Both the position numbers and the translations under genes were made by a program. The notes under the pieces are model-generated. The model was not told the origin of the DNA. It did not search any database and saw nothing but the letters and a program-made list of their open reading frames with translations. From NCBI RefSeq assembly GCF_030271215.1, contig NZ_JASNGB010000040.1, positions 2,230-19,615 of the forward strand: DNA of 17,386 nt, given 5' to 3'. The DNA is from Deinococcus rhizophilus (GTDB lineage Bacteria; Deinococcota; Deinococci; Deinococcales; Deinococcaceae). The stretch's first letter is position 1. Each line of letters starts with the position of its first letter. Shown one piece after another: positions 1 to 15,828 of the stretch.

Positions 1-8
1 CAATGCTC

Positions 9-14
9 TAGCAT
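9..14 (+). promoter_or_regulatory. Leaderless-type -10 hexamer of the CRP-family gene
   Basis: The hexamer TAGCAT fits TANNNT and lies 7 bases before the ATG at 22. This spacing puts the transcript start at or next to the start codon. The -35 region is outside the window. There is no clear Shine-Dalgarno sequence. The hexamer overlaps the alternative ATG at 13, which argues against that start. Confidence 0.55.
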
Positions 15-21
15 GGGCGGG

Positions 22-714
<693 letters not shown>

Positions 715-736
715 AGGAGGCCCCTCGCCCCTCGCC

Positions 737-1927
<1,191 letters not shown>

Positions 1928-1933
1928 GGGTGC

Positions 1934-1939
1934 AGGCTA
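1934..1939 (-). promoter_or_regulatory. Leaderless-type -10 hexamer of the rRNA methyltransferase
   Basis: Read on the minus strand this is TAGCCT, 6 bases before the ATG at 1927. It fits the TANNNT pattern of Deinococcus leaderless transcripts. No -35 box close to consensus is visible. Confidence 0.55.
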
Positions 1940-1980
1940 GCAGGGGCAGGGGGGCGGCCCGCTCTGCCATCATCGGGCGC

Positions 1981-2766
1981 ATGGAACAGTTCGCGGCGTT
2001 CGTGGTGGGCGGTCAGCGGGTCTACGGGATGCTGCACGTCCCCGAGGAGCGCGGCCCAGAGGAGCGCGGCCCCGGGGAACACCGCCTGGGCGGGGGACGT
2101 CCGGCGCAGGGCTGGCCCAGCGTGGTCATGCTGCACGGCTTTACCGGCAACCGCGCCGGGGACCACCGCCTGCTGCCGCTGTTCTCGCGGTATCTGGCGG
2201 CGCGGGGGGTGGCCTCGCTGCGCTTCGACTTCCGGGGCAGCGGCGAGTCCGAGGGCGACTTTTCCGAGATGACGGTCGCCCGCGAGGTGGAGGACGCGGA
2301 GGCCGCCTTCGGGTACCTGCGCGGCCTGCCCATGCTCGACCCCGATCGGGTGATGCTCCTGGGCTTTTCCATGGGCGGCCTCGTCGCGGCCCTCGCCGCC
2401 GAGCGGGTGCGGCCCCACCGCCTCGCGCTGTGGGCACCCGCGCTGCCCGAGCTGTGGCTGGGGTTCCTGCGCGGCGGCTACGCGCCCCCGGTGATCCGCG
2501 ATTACGGCGGTTGGCCGCTGGGCCGCGAGTTCCTGCTGGAGATGCCCCGCGTGAAACCCCTGGAAGCTGCCGCCCGCTGGGGAGGGGTGGCCCGCGTCTT
2601 CCACGGCGACGCCGACACGGTCTGCCCACCCGCCTACGGGGTGCGCTACGCCCAGGCCCTCGGCGGCGACGCGGTGGCGATTCCCGGCGCCAACCACACC
2701 TTCGACTCGCTGGAGGCGGTGGAGATGCTGTACCGGGAGACGGGGCGGTTTTTGACGGGGGGGTAA
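1981..2766 (+). CDS. Alpha/beta hydrolase (serine hydrolase/esterase-like)
   Basis: This is a 261-residue cytoplasmic alpha/beta-hydrolase fold enzyme; no signal peptide is seen. The oxyanion region HGFTGNR lies at about 52-58 and the FDFRGSGES block at about 82-90. The nucleophile elbow GFSMGG gives S130. The acid is D212 in HGDADTVCP, and the histidine is H239 in GANHTFDS, so the triad is complete. The family acts on ester or acyl bonds and the substrate is unknown. An upstream in-frame ATG at 1930 would add 17 arginine-rich residues that overlap the divergent promoter, so I use 1981. No good ribosome-binding site is seen; CATCAT at 1968-1973 is a weak leaderless -10 candidate. A 15-bp tandem duplication (2044-2073) adds a repeated EERGP in a surface-loop-like region. 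Confidence 0.85.
   Translation: MEQFAAFVVGGQRVYGMLHVPEERGPEERGPGEHRLGGGRPAQGWPSVVMLHGFTGNRAGDHRLLPLFSRYLAARGVASLRFDFRGSGESEGDFSEMTVAREVEDAEAAFGYLRGLPMLDPDRVMLLGFSMGGLVAALAAERVRPHRLALWAPALPELWLGFLRGGYAPPVIRDYGGWPLGREFLLEMPRVKPLEAAARWGGVARVFHGDADTVCPPAYGVRYAQALGGDAVAIPGANHTFDSLEAVEMLYRETGRFLTGG
2044..2073 (+). repeat. 15-bp tandem duplication inside the hydrolase gene
   Basis: Two adjacent 15-base units (GAGGAGCGCGGCCC plus A or C) differ only in the last base. They keep the frame and encode EERGP twice, between the first strand and the oxyanion loop, where length variation is tolerable. Confidence 0.85.
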
Positions 2767-2794
2767 GCATCTTCAAACCGCTTCCCATAACGGC

Positions 2795-2800
2795 TAGTTT
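2795..2800 (+). promoter_or_regulatory. Leaderless-type -10 hexamer of the Imm32-like gene
   Basis: TAGTTT lies 6 bases before the ATG at 2807. A possible -35 (TTCAAA, 2772-2777) sits 17 bases upstream of it. There is no Shine-Dalgarno sequence in the 6-base gap. Confidence 0.5.
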
Positions 2801-2806
2801 GTCCGT

Positions 2807-3046
2807 ATGACAGGTGAACCGCAATCTGGCGACCCCTGGGAGGCTGACGCAGCAATTGACCTCCGGGAATTCGACGGTGTTCTCGTCCTACAGGGGAATG
2901 CGGCAGGCCTGCGGACGCTTGCGCGAATGCTACTTGACCTCGCCGAACGCCAGCCGGGGGTGCATCAGCATTTGGAGGACTGGAGTGGCCTTAACCTCGG
3001 CTCGCTCCCCTTAATCTTGCAGCACGGTGCTATTGGGCAGGAGTGA
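2807..3046 (+). CDS. Small Imm32-like protein (putative immunity-family protein)
   Basis: This is a 79-residue acidic soluble protein. Its middle and C-terminal half (GNAAGLRTLARMLLDLAE, then HLEDWSGLNLGSLPLIL) follows the pattern I associate with the Imm32 immunity family: a GN..GL..LA..L..LA helix, then an H.HL.D..GL..GS..L.I strand pair. Family assignment is from memory of that pattern, not a search. Imm32 proteins are predicted antidotes to contact-dependent or polymorphic toxins, yet no toxin gene is adjacent. GC content drops from the surrounding 70% range to about 55-65% here, which suggests later acquisition or relaxed codon use. It has its own leaderless-type promoter and ends at a two-way terminator. 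An alternative frame at 2814 looks like a shadow. Confidence 0.7.
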   Translation: MTGEPQSGDPWEADAAIDLREFDGVLVLQGNAAGLRTLARMLLDLAERQPGVHQHLEDWSGLNLGSLPLILQHGAIGQE

Positions 3047-3105
3047 AGTTTGCTATGGGCATTGTGTTGGGGGCGAACTTGAATCCCTCCGATGAGGTGG
3101 GGCAG

Positions 3106-3169
3106 GGGAGATTCAGCGCCCTTCTCTCCGTGAATAGACCAAAGCGAAGGGCGCAGGATTGCCTCTCCC
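3106..3169. terminator. Bidirectional hairpin between convergent genes
   Basis: A 9-bp perfect inverted repeat (GCGCCCTTC at 3116-3124, GAAGGGCGC at 3146-3154) encloses a 21-base loop. It is flanked by an outer 6-bp pair (GGGAGA 3106-3111, TCTCCC 3164-3169). It lies between the ends of the Imm32-like gene and livF, so it can serve both strands. There is no long T-run. Confidence 0.5.
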
Positions 3170-3195
3170 ACGCCCCCCGTTCCGCTTGCTCCGGC

Positions 3196-6555
<3,360 letters not shown>

Positions 6556-6561
6556 GCAGGG

Positions 6562-6607
6562 CTCCGTGGGGGAGAGGAAAGGGAAGGGGAGGGGAGGCAA
6601 AGGGGGA
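6562..6607 (-). other. Pyrimidine-rich leader segment before livH
   Basis: On the transcribed (minus) strand the 42 bases before the livH Shine-Dalgarno are almost all C and U with very few G. This gives an unstructured C-rich stretch between the hairpin at 6608-6631 and the start of livH. It could be a Rho-loading region or simply an open ribosome landing site; sequence alone does not decide. Confidence 0.4.
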
Positions 6608-6691
6608 GCCGCCCCGGTGGTGGCGGGCGGCCCTGATGGGCGGGTCGGTGGCCGGGCTCTAGGTCTAGGTCAGAGGGTCAACCACCGACCC
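6608..6691 (-). terminator. Two hairpins in the livK-livH gap
   Basis: The first hairpin met by polymerase is a 10-bp perfect stem (6682-6691 with 6642-6651, CCACCGACCC/GGGTCGGTGG) with a 30-base loop. The second is a 7-bp stem (GCCGCCC 6608-6614, GGGCGGC 6625-6631) with a 10-base loop. Neither is followed by a U-run. They may stabilise the 3' end of the livK message or reduce read-through, giving more binding protein than permease. Confidence 0.45.
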
Positions 6692-6699
6692 CGTCTGGC

Positions 6700-7860
<1,161 letters not shown>

Positions 7861-7870
7861 GTTCGGGGTG

Positions 7871-7876
7871 AGTGTA
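7871..7876 (-). promoter_or_regulatory. -10 hexamer of livK
   Basis: TACACT on the minus strand lies 10 bases before the livK ATG, predicting a leader of only a few bases. No Shine-Dalgarno sequence is seen in the gap. Confidence 0.5.
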
Positions 7877-7897
7877 GCCGCAGGCCATCACGCCCGC

Positions 7898-7932
7898 GTT
7901 ACAGCCGGGGGGCCGCGCTCCGGGGCTGTGAC
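7898..7932. promoter_or_regulatory. Inverted repeat between divergent livK and MetX-like promoters
   Basis: GTTACAGCC (7898-7906) faces GGCTGTGAC (7924-7932), matching in 8 of 9 positions around a 17-base centre. A second pair, CGTTAC (7897-7902) and GTAACG (7939-7944), brackets it. The position between two divergent -10 boxes suits a shared operator. No regulator can be named. Confidence 0.35.
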
Positions 7933-7953
7933 CGCCCCGTAACGTCTTCCCCC

Positions 7954-7965
7954 TACCCTCGGAGG
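7954..7965 (+). promoter_or_regulatory. -10 hexamer and ribosome-binding site of the MetX-like gene
   Basis: TACCCT (7954-7959) fits TANNNT, 10 bases before the ATG at 7970. GGAGG (7961-7965) is a good Shine-Dalgarno with 4 bases to the ATG. If TACCCT is the true -10 the transcript would start at or after the GGAGG, so only one of the two readings can be fully right. Confidence 0.45.
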
Positions 7966-7969
7966 CGAC

Positions 7970-9055
7970 ATGCGACAAGGTGAGGGCAGGGGCGAGGACA
8001 GGGAGGGCGCGGCATTCACGCTGGAGGTGGAGGCTGCGCTGGGGGGGGTGAGGGTGCCGGTGCGGCTGGGTGGACGCTCGTGGGGGCGGCTCAGCGAGGC
8101 GCGGGACAACGCCGTGCTGGTGTGCCACTACTACACCGGCACCGCACAGGCGGCAGGGATGGGGGCAGACGGGACACCGGGCTGGTGGGCCCCCCTGATC
8201 GGGCCGGGGCGGGCGGTGGACACGAGCCGCTATTTCGTGGTCGCCATGAACACGCTGTCGAACGTGCAGGTGCGCGACCCGGCGGTCGTGACGACCGGCC
8301 CCGACACCGGGCACCCCGACGGCCAGCCCTGGGGCGAGCGCTTTCCCGCCTGGAACTTTGCCGACCTGCACGCGCTGCAACTGGAGCTGATGCGGCAGCT
8401 CGGCGTGGAGCGCTGGCACGCGGTGATCGGCCCCAGCTTCGGGGGGATGCAGGCCCTCCAGTGGGCGGCCCGCACGCCCGAGCTGGCTCCCCGGGTGGCG
8501 GCGGTGGCGACCAGCCCCTGCGCGGGGCCAGTCCTGCGGGGCGCCTTCGGGCCGCTGATGCGCGACGTGGCCCCCACGGGCGGACTGGAGGGGGCGCTGC
8601 GCCTGATCTCCCTGTTCGGCATGGGGTCGGATGGGCTGGAGGCCGCCTTCCGGGACACCGACTTCGGGGCCTACCTGCGCTCGCGCTCGGGGACGGCCAG
8701 CCTCGCCCATATCCTCGACATCGCGCGGGTGGTGCAGACGCACGACCTGCACGCGGTCGCGCCGCGCCCCGAGCTGTTCGCCCGCTGGCGGGAGGCGGGG
8801 TTGCGCCTGCTCACCGTGAACATCCGGGGGGACGGGTTCTTCCCCGCCCACGAGATGCGGGCCTTCGCAGAGGCGAGCCAGGCGGCGGGCGTGGCCCACA
8901 CCCATTTCGAGTACGGCTCGGCCTGGGGACACCTGGGGTGCGTGCAGGACACGGCCCCCTTCGCGGGGCTGCTGCGCGGCCTGCTCGACGACACGCTCGC
9001 CGCTGCCGCGCTGCCGCCGGACCTGGCAGGCGCGGGGGAGGTTCCTCATGCCTGA
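7970..9055 (+). CDS. MetX-like alpha/beta hydrolase (homoserine O-acetyltransferase family)
   Basis: This 361-residue protein is of the homoserine O-acetyltransferase-like branch of the alpha/beta hydrolases. The elbow GPSFGGMQALQWA gives S156, D288 lies in NIRGDGFFP and H321 in SAWGHLGC, so the triad is complete. The FPAWNFADLHALQ..L...LGV block is typical of the family. It departs from true MetX in the NVLG.C.G.TGP region, which reads NTLSNVQVRDPAVVTTGP, and in the elbow (GPSFGG, not GGSMGG). It may therefore be an acyltransferase or hydrolase outside methionine synthesis. It overlaps the next gene by 8 bases and lies upstream of the SCOT genes, which points to acyl-CoA or acyl-ester metabolism. 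GGAGG precedes the ATG. Confidence 0.85.
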   Translation: MRQGEGRGEDREGAAFTLEVEAALGGVRVPVRLGGRSWGRLSEARDNAVLVCHYYTGTAQAAGMGADGTPGWWAPLIGPGRAVDTSRYFVVAMNTLSNVQVRDPAVVTTGPDTGHPDGQPWGERFPAWNFADLHALQLELMRQLGVERWHAVIGPSFGGMQALQWAARTPELAPRVAAVATSPCAGPVLRGAFGPLMRDVAPTGGLEGALRLISLFGMGSDGLEAAFRDTDFGAYLRSRSGTASLAHILDIARVVQTHDLHAVAPRPELFARWREAGLRLLTVNIRGDGFFPAHEMRAFAEASQAAGVAHTHFEYGSAWGHLGCVQDTAPFAGLLRGLLDDTLAAAALPPDLAGAGEVPHA

Positions 9056-9761
9056 GCGCACGCTGGTCGCCCTGCACGGCAATTTCGCGTCCTCGGCGTG
9101 GTGGGCGGACCTGCTCGCCGACCCGCCGGGGGGCTGGCGCGTCCTCGCCCCCGACCTCCCCGGCTTCGCGGGCACCGCCCACGACGGCGAGGTCGGCATC
9201 GCCGCCTACGCCGACTGGCTGGAGGGCTGGCTGGAGGGTCAGGGGGTGACCCGCCCGGTGCTGCTGGGGCACTCGCTGGGCGGGGCGGTCGTGCTGGAGG
9301 CAGCGGCCCGCCGCCCGGACGCCTACGCCGGGTTGATCCTGGCGGCGTCGGCTCCCCTGACCGGCCTGGTGACCCCCGAGGAAAACTACCCCGTGCTGGA
9401 GCTGCTGCGCGGCAATGCGGGGTTGCGCGAGATGAGCCTGGGCGCGCTGTTCCCCTCCCGCCGCCCGGACAACTTCCCGGAGCTGCTGGACCACGCGGGC
9501 CAGATGGCGCCGGGCCACTACAGCGGCAATGCCCGCGCCCTGGCGAGCTGGAGCGTGGACCCCTCCCGCCTCGCCGGGCTGCCCGTGCTGGTGCTGGGGG
9601 GCGAGCTGGACGCGCTGGTCACGCCCGAACTGGTGCGCGAGCAGGCGAGGGCGCTGGGCACCTCGGCCACCGTGCTGCCGGGCCTGGGCCACGGCTTTCC
9701 GCAGGAAGACCCCGCCGCCTTCCGTGCCCTGCTGGAGAACTTCCTCCGGTCCCTGTCCTGA
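9048..9761 (+). CDS. Alpha/beta hydrolase
   Basis: This 237-residue alpha/beta hydrolase resembles small esterases, carboxylesterase/BioH-like enzymes and enol-lactone hydrolases. [10 protein letters not shown] near residues 10-19 provides the oxyanion region. GHSLGG gives S76, D188 lies in [10 protein letters not shown], and H215 in [11 protein letters not shown]; all three triad residues are present. The substrate is unknown. It starts 8 bases inside the end of the MetX-like gene, so the two are translationally coupled and may share one substrate. The SCOT alpha gene begins 17 bases after its stop codon. Confidence 0.87.
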   Translation: MPERTLVALHGNFASSAWWADLLADPPGGWRVLAPDLPGFAGTAHDGEVGIAAYADWLEGWLEGQGVTRPVLLGHSLGGAVVLEAAARRPDAYAGLILAASAPLTGLVTPEENYPVLELLRGNAGLREMSLGALFPSRRPDNFPELLDHAGQMAPGHYSGNARALASWSVDPSRLAGLPVLVLGGELDALVTPELVREQARALGTSATVLPGLGHGFPQEDPAAFRALLENFLRSLS

Positions 9762-9763
9762 TT

Positions 9764-9773
9764 TACCCTGGAG
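9764..9773 (+). promoter_or_regulatory. Possible internal -10 hexamer and RBS before scoA
   Basis: TACCCT (9764-9769) is 9 bases before the scoA ATG and is directly followed by GGAG (9770-9773), with 5 bases to the ATG. The same TACCCT-GGAG-GAC-ATG arrangement stands before the MetX-like gene at 7954. It may be an internal promoter or merely a ribosome-binding site. Confidence 0.35.
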
Positions 9774-9778
9774 CCGAC

Positions 9779-10473
9779 ATGAACAAGGTGTACCCGAGCG
9801 CCCGTGAGGCGCTGCAAGATGTGGTGGCCGACGGCCAGACCGTCGCCGTGGGGGGCTTCGGCCTCTGCGGGATTCCCGAGCAACTCATCCTCGCGCTGCG
9901 TGACAGCGGCGTCCGCGACCTCACCGCCGTGAGCAACAACGCGGGCGTGGACGGCTGGGGCCTGGGGCTGCTGCTCCAGACCCGCCAGATTCGCAAGATG
10001 ATCTCCTCCTACGTGGGCGAGAACAAGGAGTTCGAGCGCCAGTACCTCGCCGGGGAGCTGGAGCTGGAGTTCACCCCCCAGGGCACCCTGGCCGAGCGGA
10101 TGCGGGCCGGGGGCGCGGGCATTCCCGGCTTCTACACGAAGACCGGCGTGGGCACCGTCGTCGCCGACGGCAAGGAGCACAAGGACTTCGACGGCGAGAC
10201 GTACATCCTGGAGCGCGGCATCAAGGCCGACCTCGCGCTCGTCAAGGCGTGGAAGGCCGACCGCAGCGGGAACCTCGTGTACCGCAAGACCGCGCAAAAT
10301 TTCAACCCGATGGCCGCCACCTGTGGCCGCGTAACGGTGGCCGAGGTCGAGGAGATCGTGGAGGTCGGACAGCTCGACCCCGACGAGATCGACACCCCCG
10401 GCATCTACGTGCAGCGGGTGGTGCTCAATCCCAACCCCGAGAAGCGCATCGAGCAGAGGACGGTGAGGCAGTA

Positions 10474-10474
<1 letters not shown>
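9779..10474 (+). CDS. scoA: Succinyl-CoA:3-ketoacid CoA-transferase subunit A
   Basis: This 231-residue alpha subunit belongs to a class I CoA-transferase that moves CoA between succinyl-CoA and acetoacetate (SCOT). [13 protein letters not shown] near residues 25-37 is the SCOT signature. [17 protein letters not shown] and [37 protein letters not shown] follow in family order (the second stretch spans about residues 76-111). [19 protein letters not shown] is also conserved. I chose the ATG at 9779 because GGAG lies 5 bases before it and the protein then begins like its relatives; the open frame extends upstream through the previous gene. The stop overlaps the scoB start (TAATG), as usual for two-subunit SCOT. 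The close alternative, acetate/butyrate-acetoacetate CoA-transferase, cannot be wholly excluded. Confidence 0.92.
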
Positions 10475-11103
<629 letters not shown>

Positions 11104-11117
11104 GGGAGGGGGAGGGA

Positions 11118-11145
11118 GCCGGGCGCTTCTGCGGGGGCGTCCGGC
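11118..11145 (+). terminator. Hairpin downstream of scoB
   Basis: GCCGGGCGC (11118-11126) pairs with GCGTCCGGC (11137-11145) in a 9-bp stem with one G-U pair and a 10-base loop, 14 bases after the scoB stop. There is no U-run. It separates the SCOT operon from the next promoter at 11158. Confidence 0.45.
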
Positions 11146-11157
11146 CCCTGCTCTGTC

Positions 11158-11163
11158 TATTCT
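11158..11163 (+). promoter_or_regulatory. Leaderless-type -10 hexamer of the 285-residue membrane protein
   Basis: TATTCT is 7 bases before the ATG at 11171 and matches TATAAT in four positions. The gap GCCGGGG has no Shine-Dalgarno core. Confidence 0.55.
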
Positions 11164-11170
11164 GCCGGGG

Positions 11171-12028
11171 ATGAGCCGCGCCGCCGTCCTGACTTTCCTT
11201 GCCCTGCCGACGGGGTATCTGCTGTGCTGGTTCCTGTACGGCGTTCCAGCCGAGATCATGGTGATGGTGCTGCTGGTGGGCGCGGCGGCGTTCGCTTACG
11301 GGGTGCGGCGCGACCGGGGTGTGGGCGCCTTCCTGACGCTGCTGCTGACGGTGGGGCTGGGAGTGGCGCTGATTGTGGGAGTGTTCGCCCTCCCCATCCT
11401 GGCGGGCAACGGTGAAACGCTGGTCCTCGCGCCGCCGGTCGCCGGGCTGCTGCTGCTGACGCTCGGGGTGCTGGTGGTCTTTCGCCGCCGGATGGGAGCG
11501 GCGCGGCGTGTGGCGCTCACCACACCGCTCGCGCCGTGGCTGTGGGGGATGGGCCTGCTCCTCTTCGCCTTTTTCCCCGCTGTCCGCGTGGACTGCCGGG
11601 GACTCCAGACCGACCCGTGGATGACCTATGACGGGGGGTTCACCTCCGGCACGCTCGGGAAGCGGCTGTGGGCGGCGCAGCCTGACCTGATCCCCGACCG
11701 GGCCGAACTGCCCGCCGCCTTCGTGGTGGACGACGTGCGCTCCAGCGTTACGCGCTGCTTTCAGGATGACCGGGGCCGCCCGCGCCCGCTGTCCTTTCGG
11801 GCGAGTGCGCCGCTGCTCGCCGTCCACCTGATCGAACGGGTGCGGCCGGGGATGGACGCCTACGCCGCCGTCTTCACGCCGGGCGAGCACCGCAAGCTCA
11901 CGCCCTGGGTGCCGACCGAGCCGCCATATTCGGGAGTGACGAAGCACGGCCCTTACGGCTTCCCCGGCTGGGTGGTCTTTCCCTTCCTGCCGACGCTTCC
12001 GCCTGAGCTGGAGCGGGCGCTGCCGTAG
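11171..12028 (+). CDS. Unrecognised membrane protein with C-terminal soluble domain
   Basis: I do not recognise this 285-residue protein. The N-terminal half has about five hydrophobic segments (roughly residues 4-24, 27-43, 52-78, 84-104 and 117-138), separated by short arginine-rich loops (YGVRRDRG, FRRRMGAARR). The last 145 residues are soluble and carry two cysteines, in RVDCRGLQ and TRCFQDD, that could form a disulphide if this part is outside the membrane. By the positive-inside rule the arginine loops are cytoplasmic, which is compatible with an external C-terminal domain. It has its own leaderless-type promoter. Its stop codon is part of the -10 box of the next gene, also a membrane protein, so the two may act together. 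Confidence 0.75.
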   Translation: MSRAAVLTFLALPTGYLLCWFLYGVPAEIMVMVLLVGAAAFAYGVRRDRGVGAFLTLLLTVGLGVALIVGVFALPILAGNGETLVLAPPVAGLLLLTLGVLVVFRRRMGAARRVALTTPLAPWLWGMGLLLFAFFPAVRVDCRGLQTDPWMTYDGGFTSGTLGKRLWAAQPDLIPDRAELPAAFVVDDVRSSVTRCFQDDRGRPRPLSFRASAPLLAVHLIERVRPGMDAYAAVFTPGEHRKLTPWVPTEPPYSGVTKHGPYGFPGWVVFPFLPTLPPELERALP

Positions 12029-12031
12029 CCT
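12026..12031 (+). promoter_or_regulatory. -10 hexamer containing the upstream stop codon
   Basis: TAGCCT lies 6 bases before the ATG at 12038, and its first three bases are the TAG stop codon of the 285-residue gene. Two signals share the same bases. Confidence 0.5.
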
Positions 12032-12037
12032 GGGCCC

Positions 12038-12256
12038 ATGCCCCCGCTCCTGCTGCGCGTCCTGTTCGGGCTGTCCGTTCTGGGGGTGGTGGCGTGCTTC
12101 TTCGGGGTACTGGCAGCGCTGCGGCTGGGGTTTGGCCCCGACGCGCCCGTGCCCCGGGAGTCTGCGCTGCTTCTGGCTGCCCTCGCCGCGCTGGGTCTGG
12201 TCCTCTCCGGCGCGGCCCTGTGGTGGCTGGGGCGGAGGCTGGACCGCGCCGGTTAG
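12038..12256 (+). CDS. Small two-helix membrane protein
   Basis: This is a 72-residue protein of unknown function with two predicted membrane helices (about residues 4-28 and 42-65). A short loop with acidic and proline residues joins them, and the tail is basic (GRRLDRAG). It is one of the short inner-membrane proteins often missed in annotation. The start is supported by a TAGCCT box 6 bases upstream and by the lack of any other in-frame ATG. It begins 9 bases after the stop of the larger membrane protein. Confidence 0.65.
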   Translation: MPPLLLRVLFGLSVLGVVACFFGVLAALRLGFGPDAPVPRESALLLAALAALGLVLSGAALWWLGRRLDRAG

Positions 12257-12291
12257 GGCCGCTCTGCCACGCTGGACACGTCACCCCAACC

Positions 12292-12305
12292 CTAACGGGC
12301 GTTTG
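12292..12305. promoter_or_regulatory. PaaR-like TetR-family operator upstream of the acyl-CoA carboxylase operon
   Basis: CTAACGGGCGTTTG matches, at every fixed position, the consensus CNAACGNNCGTTNG reported for Thermus thermophilus PaaR, a TetR-family repressor released by phenylacetyl-CoA. The consensus is recalled from the literature. The site ends 1 base before the TAGACT -10 box and so lies in the spacer, where a bound repressor would block polymerase. The regulator here may be PaaR or a relative sensing another acyl-CoA. I found no second copy by eye. Confidence 0.6.
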
Positions 12306-12306
12306 T

Positions 12307-12312
12307 TAGACT
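12307..12312 (+). promoter_or_regulatory. -10 hexamer of the acyl-CoA carboxylase operon
   Basis: TAGACT lies 10 bases before the ATG at 12323 and follows the PaaR-like site. It predicts a leader of about 0 to 5 bases. Confidence 0.5.
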
Positions 12313-12322
12313 GCCCGGGCAG

Positions 12323-13992
<1,670 letters not shown>

Positions 13993-13996
<4 letters not shown>

Positions 13997-14477
13997 AGGA
14001 GACGATGAACCCACTGGTCAAGGAGTTGATCGAGAAGCTCGGTGCTCTGGATATCGAGACGGCTTACGAGGAAGAAGTCCTGTTCGCGGTGATCCGGGGT
14101 GGGGCTTCCCTCCCGGATGACGGCCTGGAACTCGCGCTCTCGCCTCTGGAGCTGGGGCCGAGGGCGCTGGCCGTCCGCGCCCAGCACTTTCTGCCGCTGC
14201 CACAGGAGGAGGTGCCAGATCTGGAAACGCTCCGGCAGCGCCTGGAAGAAGTGCGCGAGGAATGCGTGTTTGCACGGAGCGTGGTGTTCAGTGACGACGG
14301 CGGTGAAGGTGAAGAACCCGTCTTGCTGACCGACGCCTCCTTTCTGCTGTCTGACCTGCGCCCCGCCCAGATTCAACTCCTGCTCACGGGGCTGACCCTC
14401 TTTGCAGAAGAAGTCCTCCTCACCATCGGCACGGTGTTCGGAGCCGAAGAAGATGCCCTGATAAAGGAGAAGAACTG

Positions 14478-14478
<1 letters not shown>
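13993..14478 (+). CDS. Unrecognised 161-residue protein between carboxylase and dehydrogenase
   Basis: I do not recognise this protein. It is acidic, leucine-rich and soluble, with alternating helix and strand-like stretches: a helical start ([23 protein letters not shown]), then [28 protein letters not shown], a charged helix around [15 protein letters not shown], and a hydrophobic end ([24 protein letters not shown]). There is no signal peptide or clear membrane helix. The ATG at 13993 overlaps the carboxylase stop (ATGA). A second ATG at 14005 with AAGGAG only 3 bases before it is a less likely start. Its stop overlaps the dehydrogenase start (TGATG), so all three are translationally coupled. 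That suggests a role in the same pathway, perhaps as an assembly or regulatory factor; this is inference from position only. Confidence 0.78.
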
Positions 14479-15680
<1,202 letters not shown>

Positions 15681-15816
15681 CAGCTTCACTTCGGGGGCCC
15701 TGTGGGAGACGACTTCCGGCGGGGCCTTTCCGGTGAGGCGACCTCCCGTTCCCGGTGAAGTTTTCCGCAATGGGGGCATCGTAAGCGGGGGCGCATCTGT
15801 CCTCCGCCTCAGCCTC

Positions 15817-15822
15817 TACACT
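15817..15822 (+). promoter_or_regulatory. Leaderless-type -10 hexamer of the 34-codon gene
   Basis: TACACT is 6 bases before the ATG at 15829, with no Shine-Dalgarno in the gap. No -35 near consensus is visible 17 bases upstream. Confidence 0.55.
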
Positions 15823-15828
15823 CTGTGC

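Noticed and set aside
7887..7932. TGTGA and ATCAC half-sites as a CRP-binding site
   Set aside because: The TGTGA at 7927 has no properly spaced TCACA partner, and the ATCAC at 7886-7890 is in the wrong order and distance.
9098..9778. Upstream extension of the scoA frame
   Set aside because: It overlaps a complete hydrolase gene in another frame. A ribosome-binding site and the SCOT-like N-terminus support the ATG at 9779.
15681..15760. Terminator after the acyl-CoA dehydrogenase gene
   Set aside because: Only short imperfect stems (CTTCAC/GTGAAG 65 bases apart, GAGG/CCTC) are visible, with no U-run next to a stem, so I do not annotate one.
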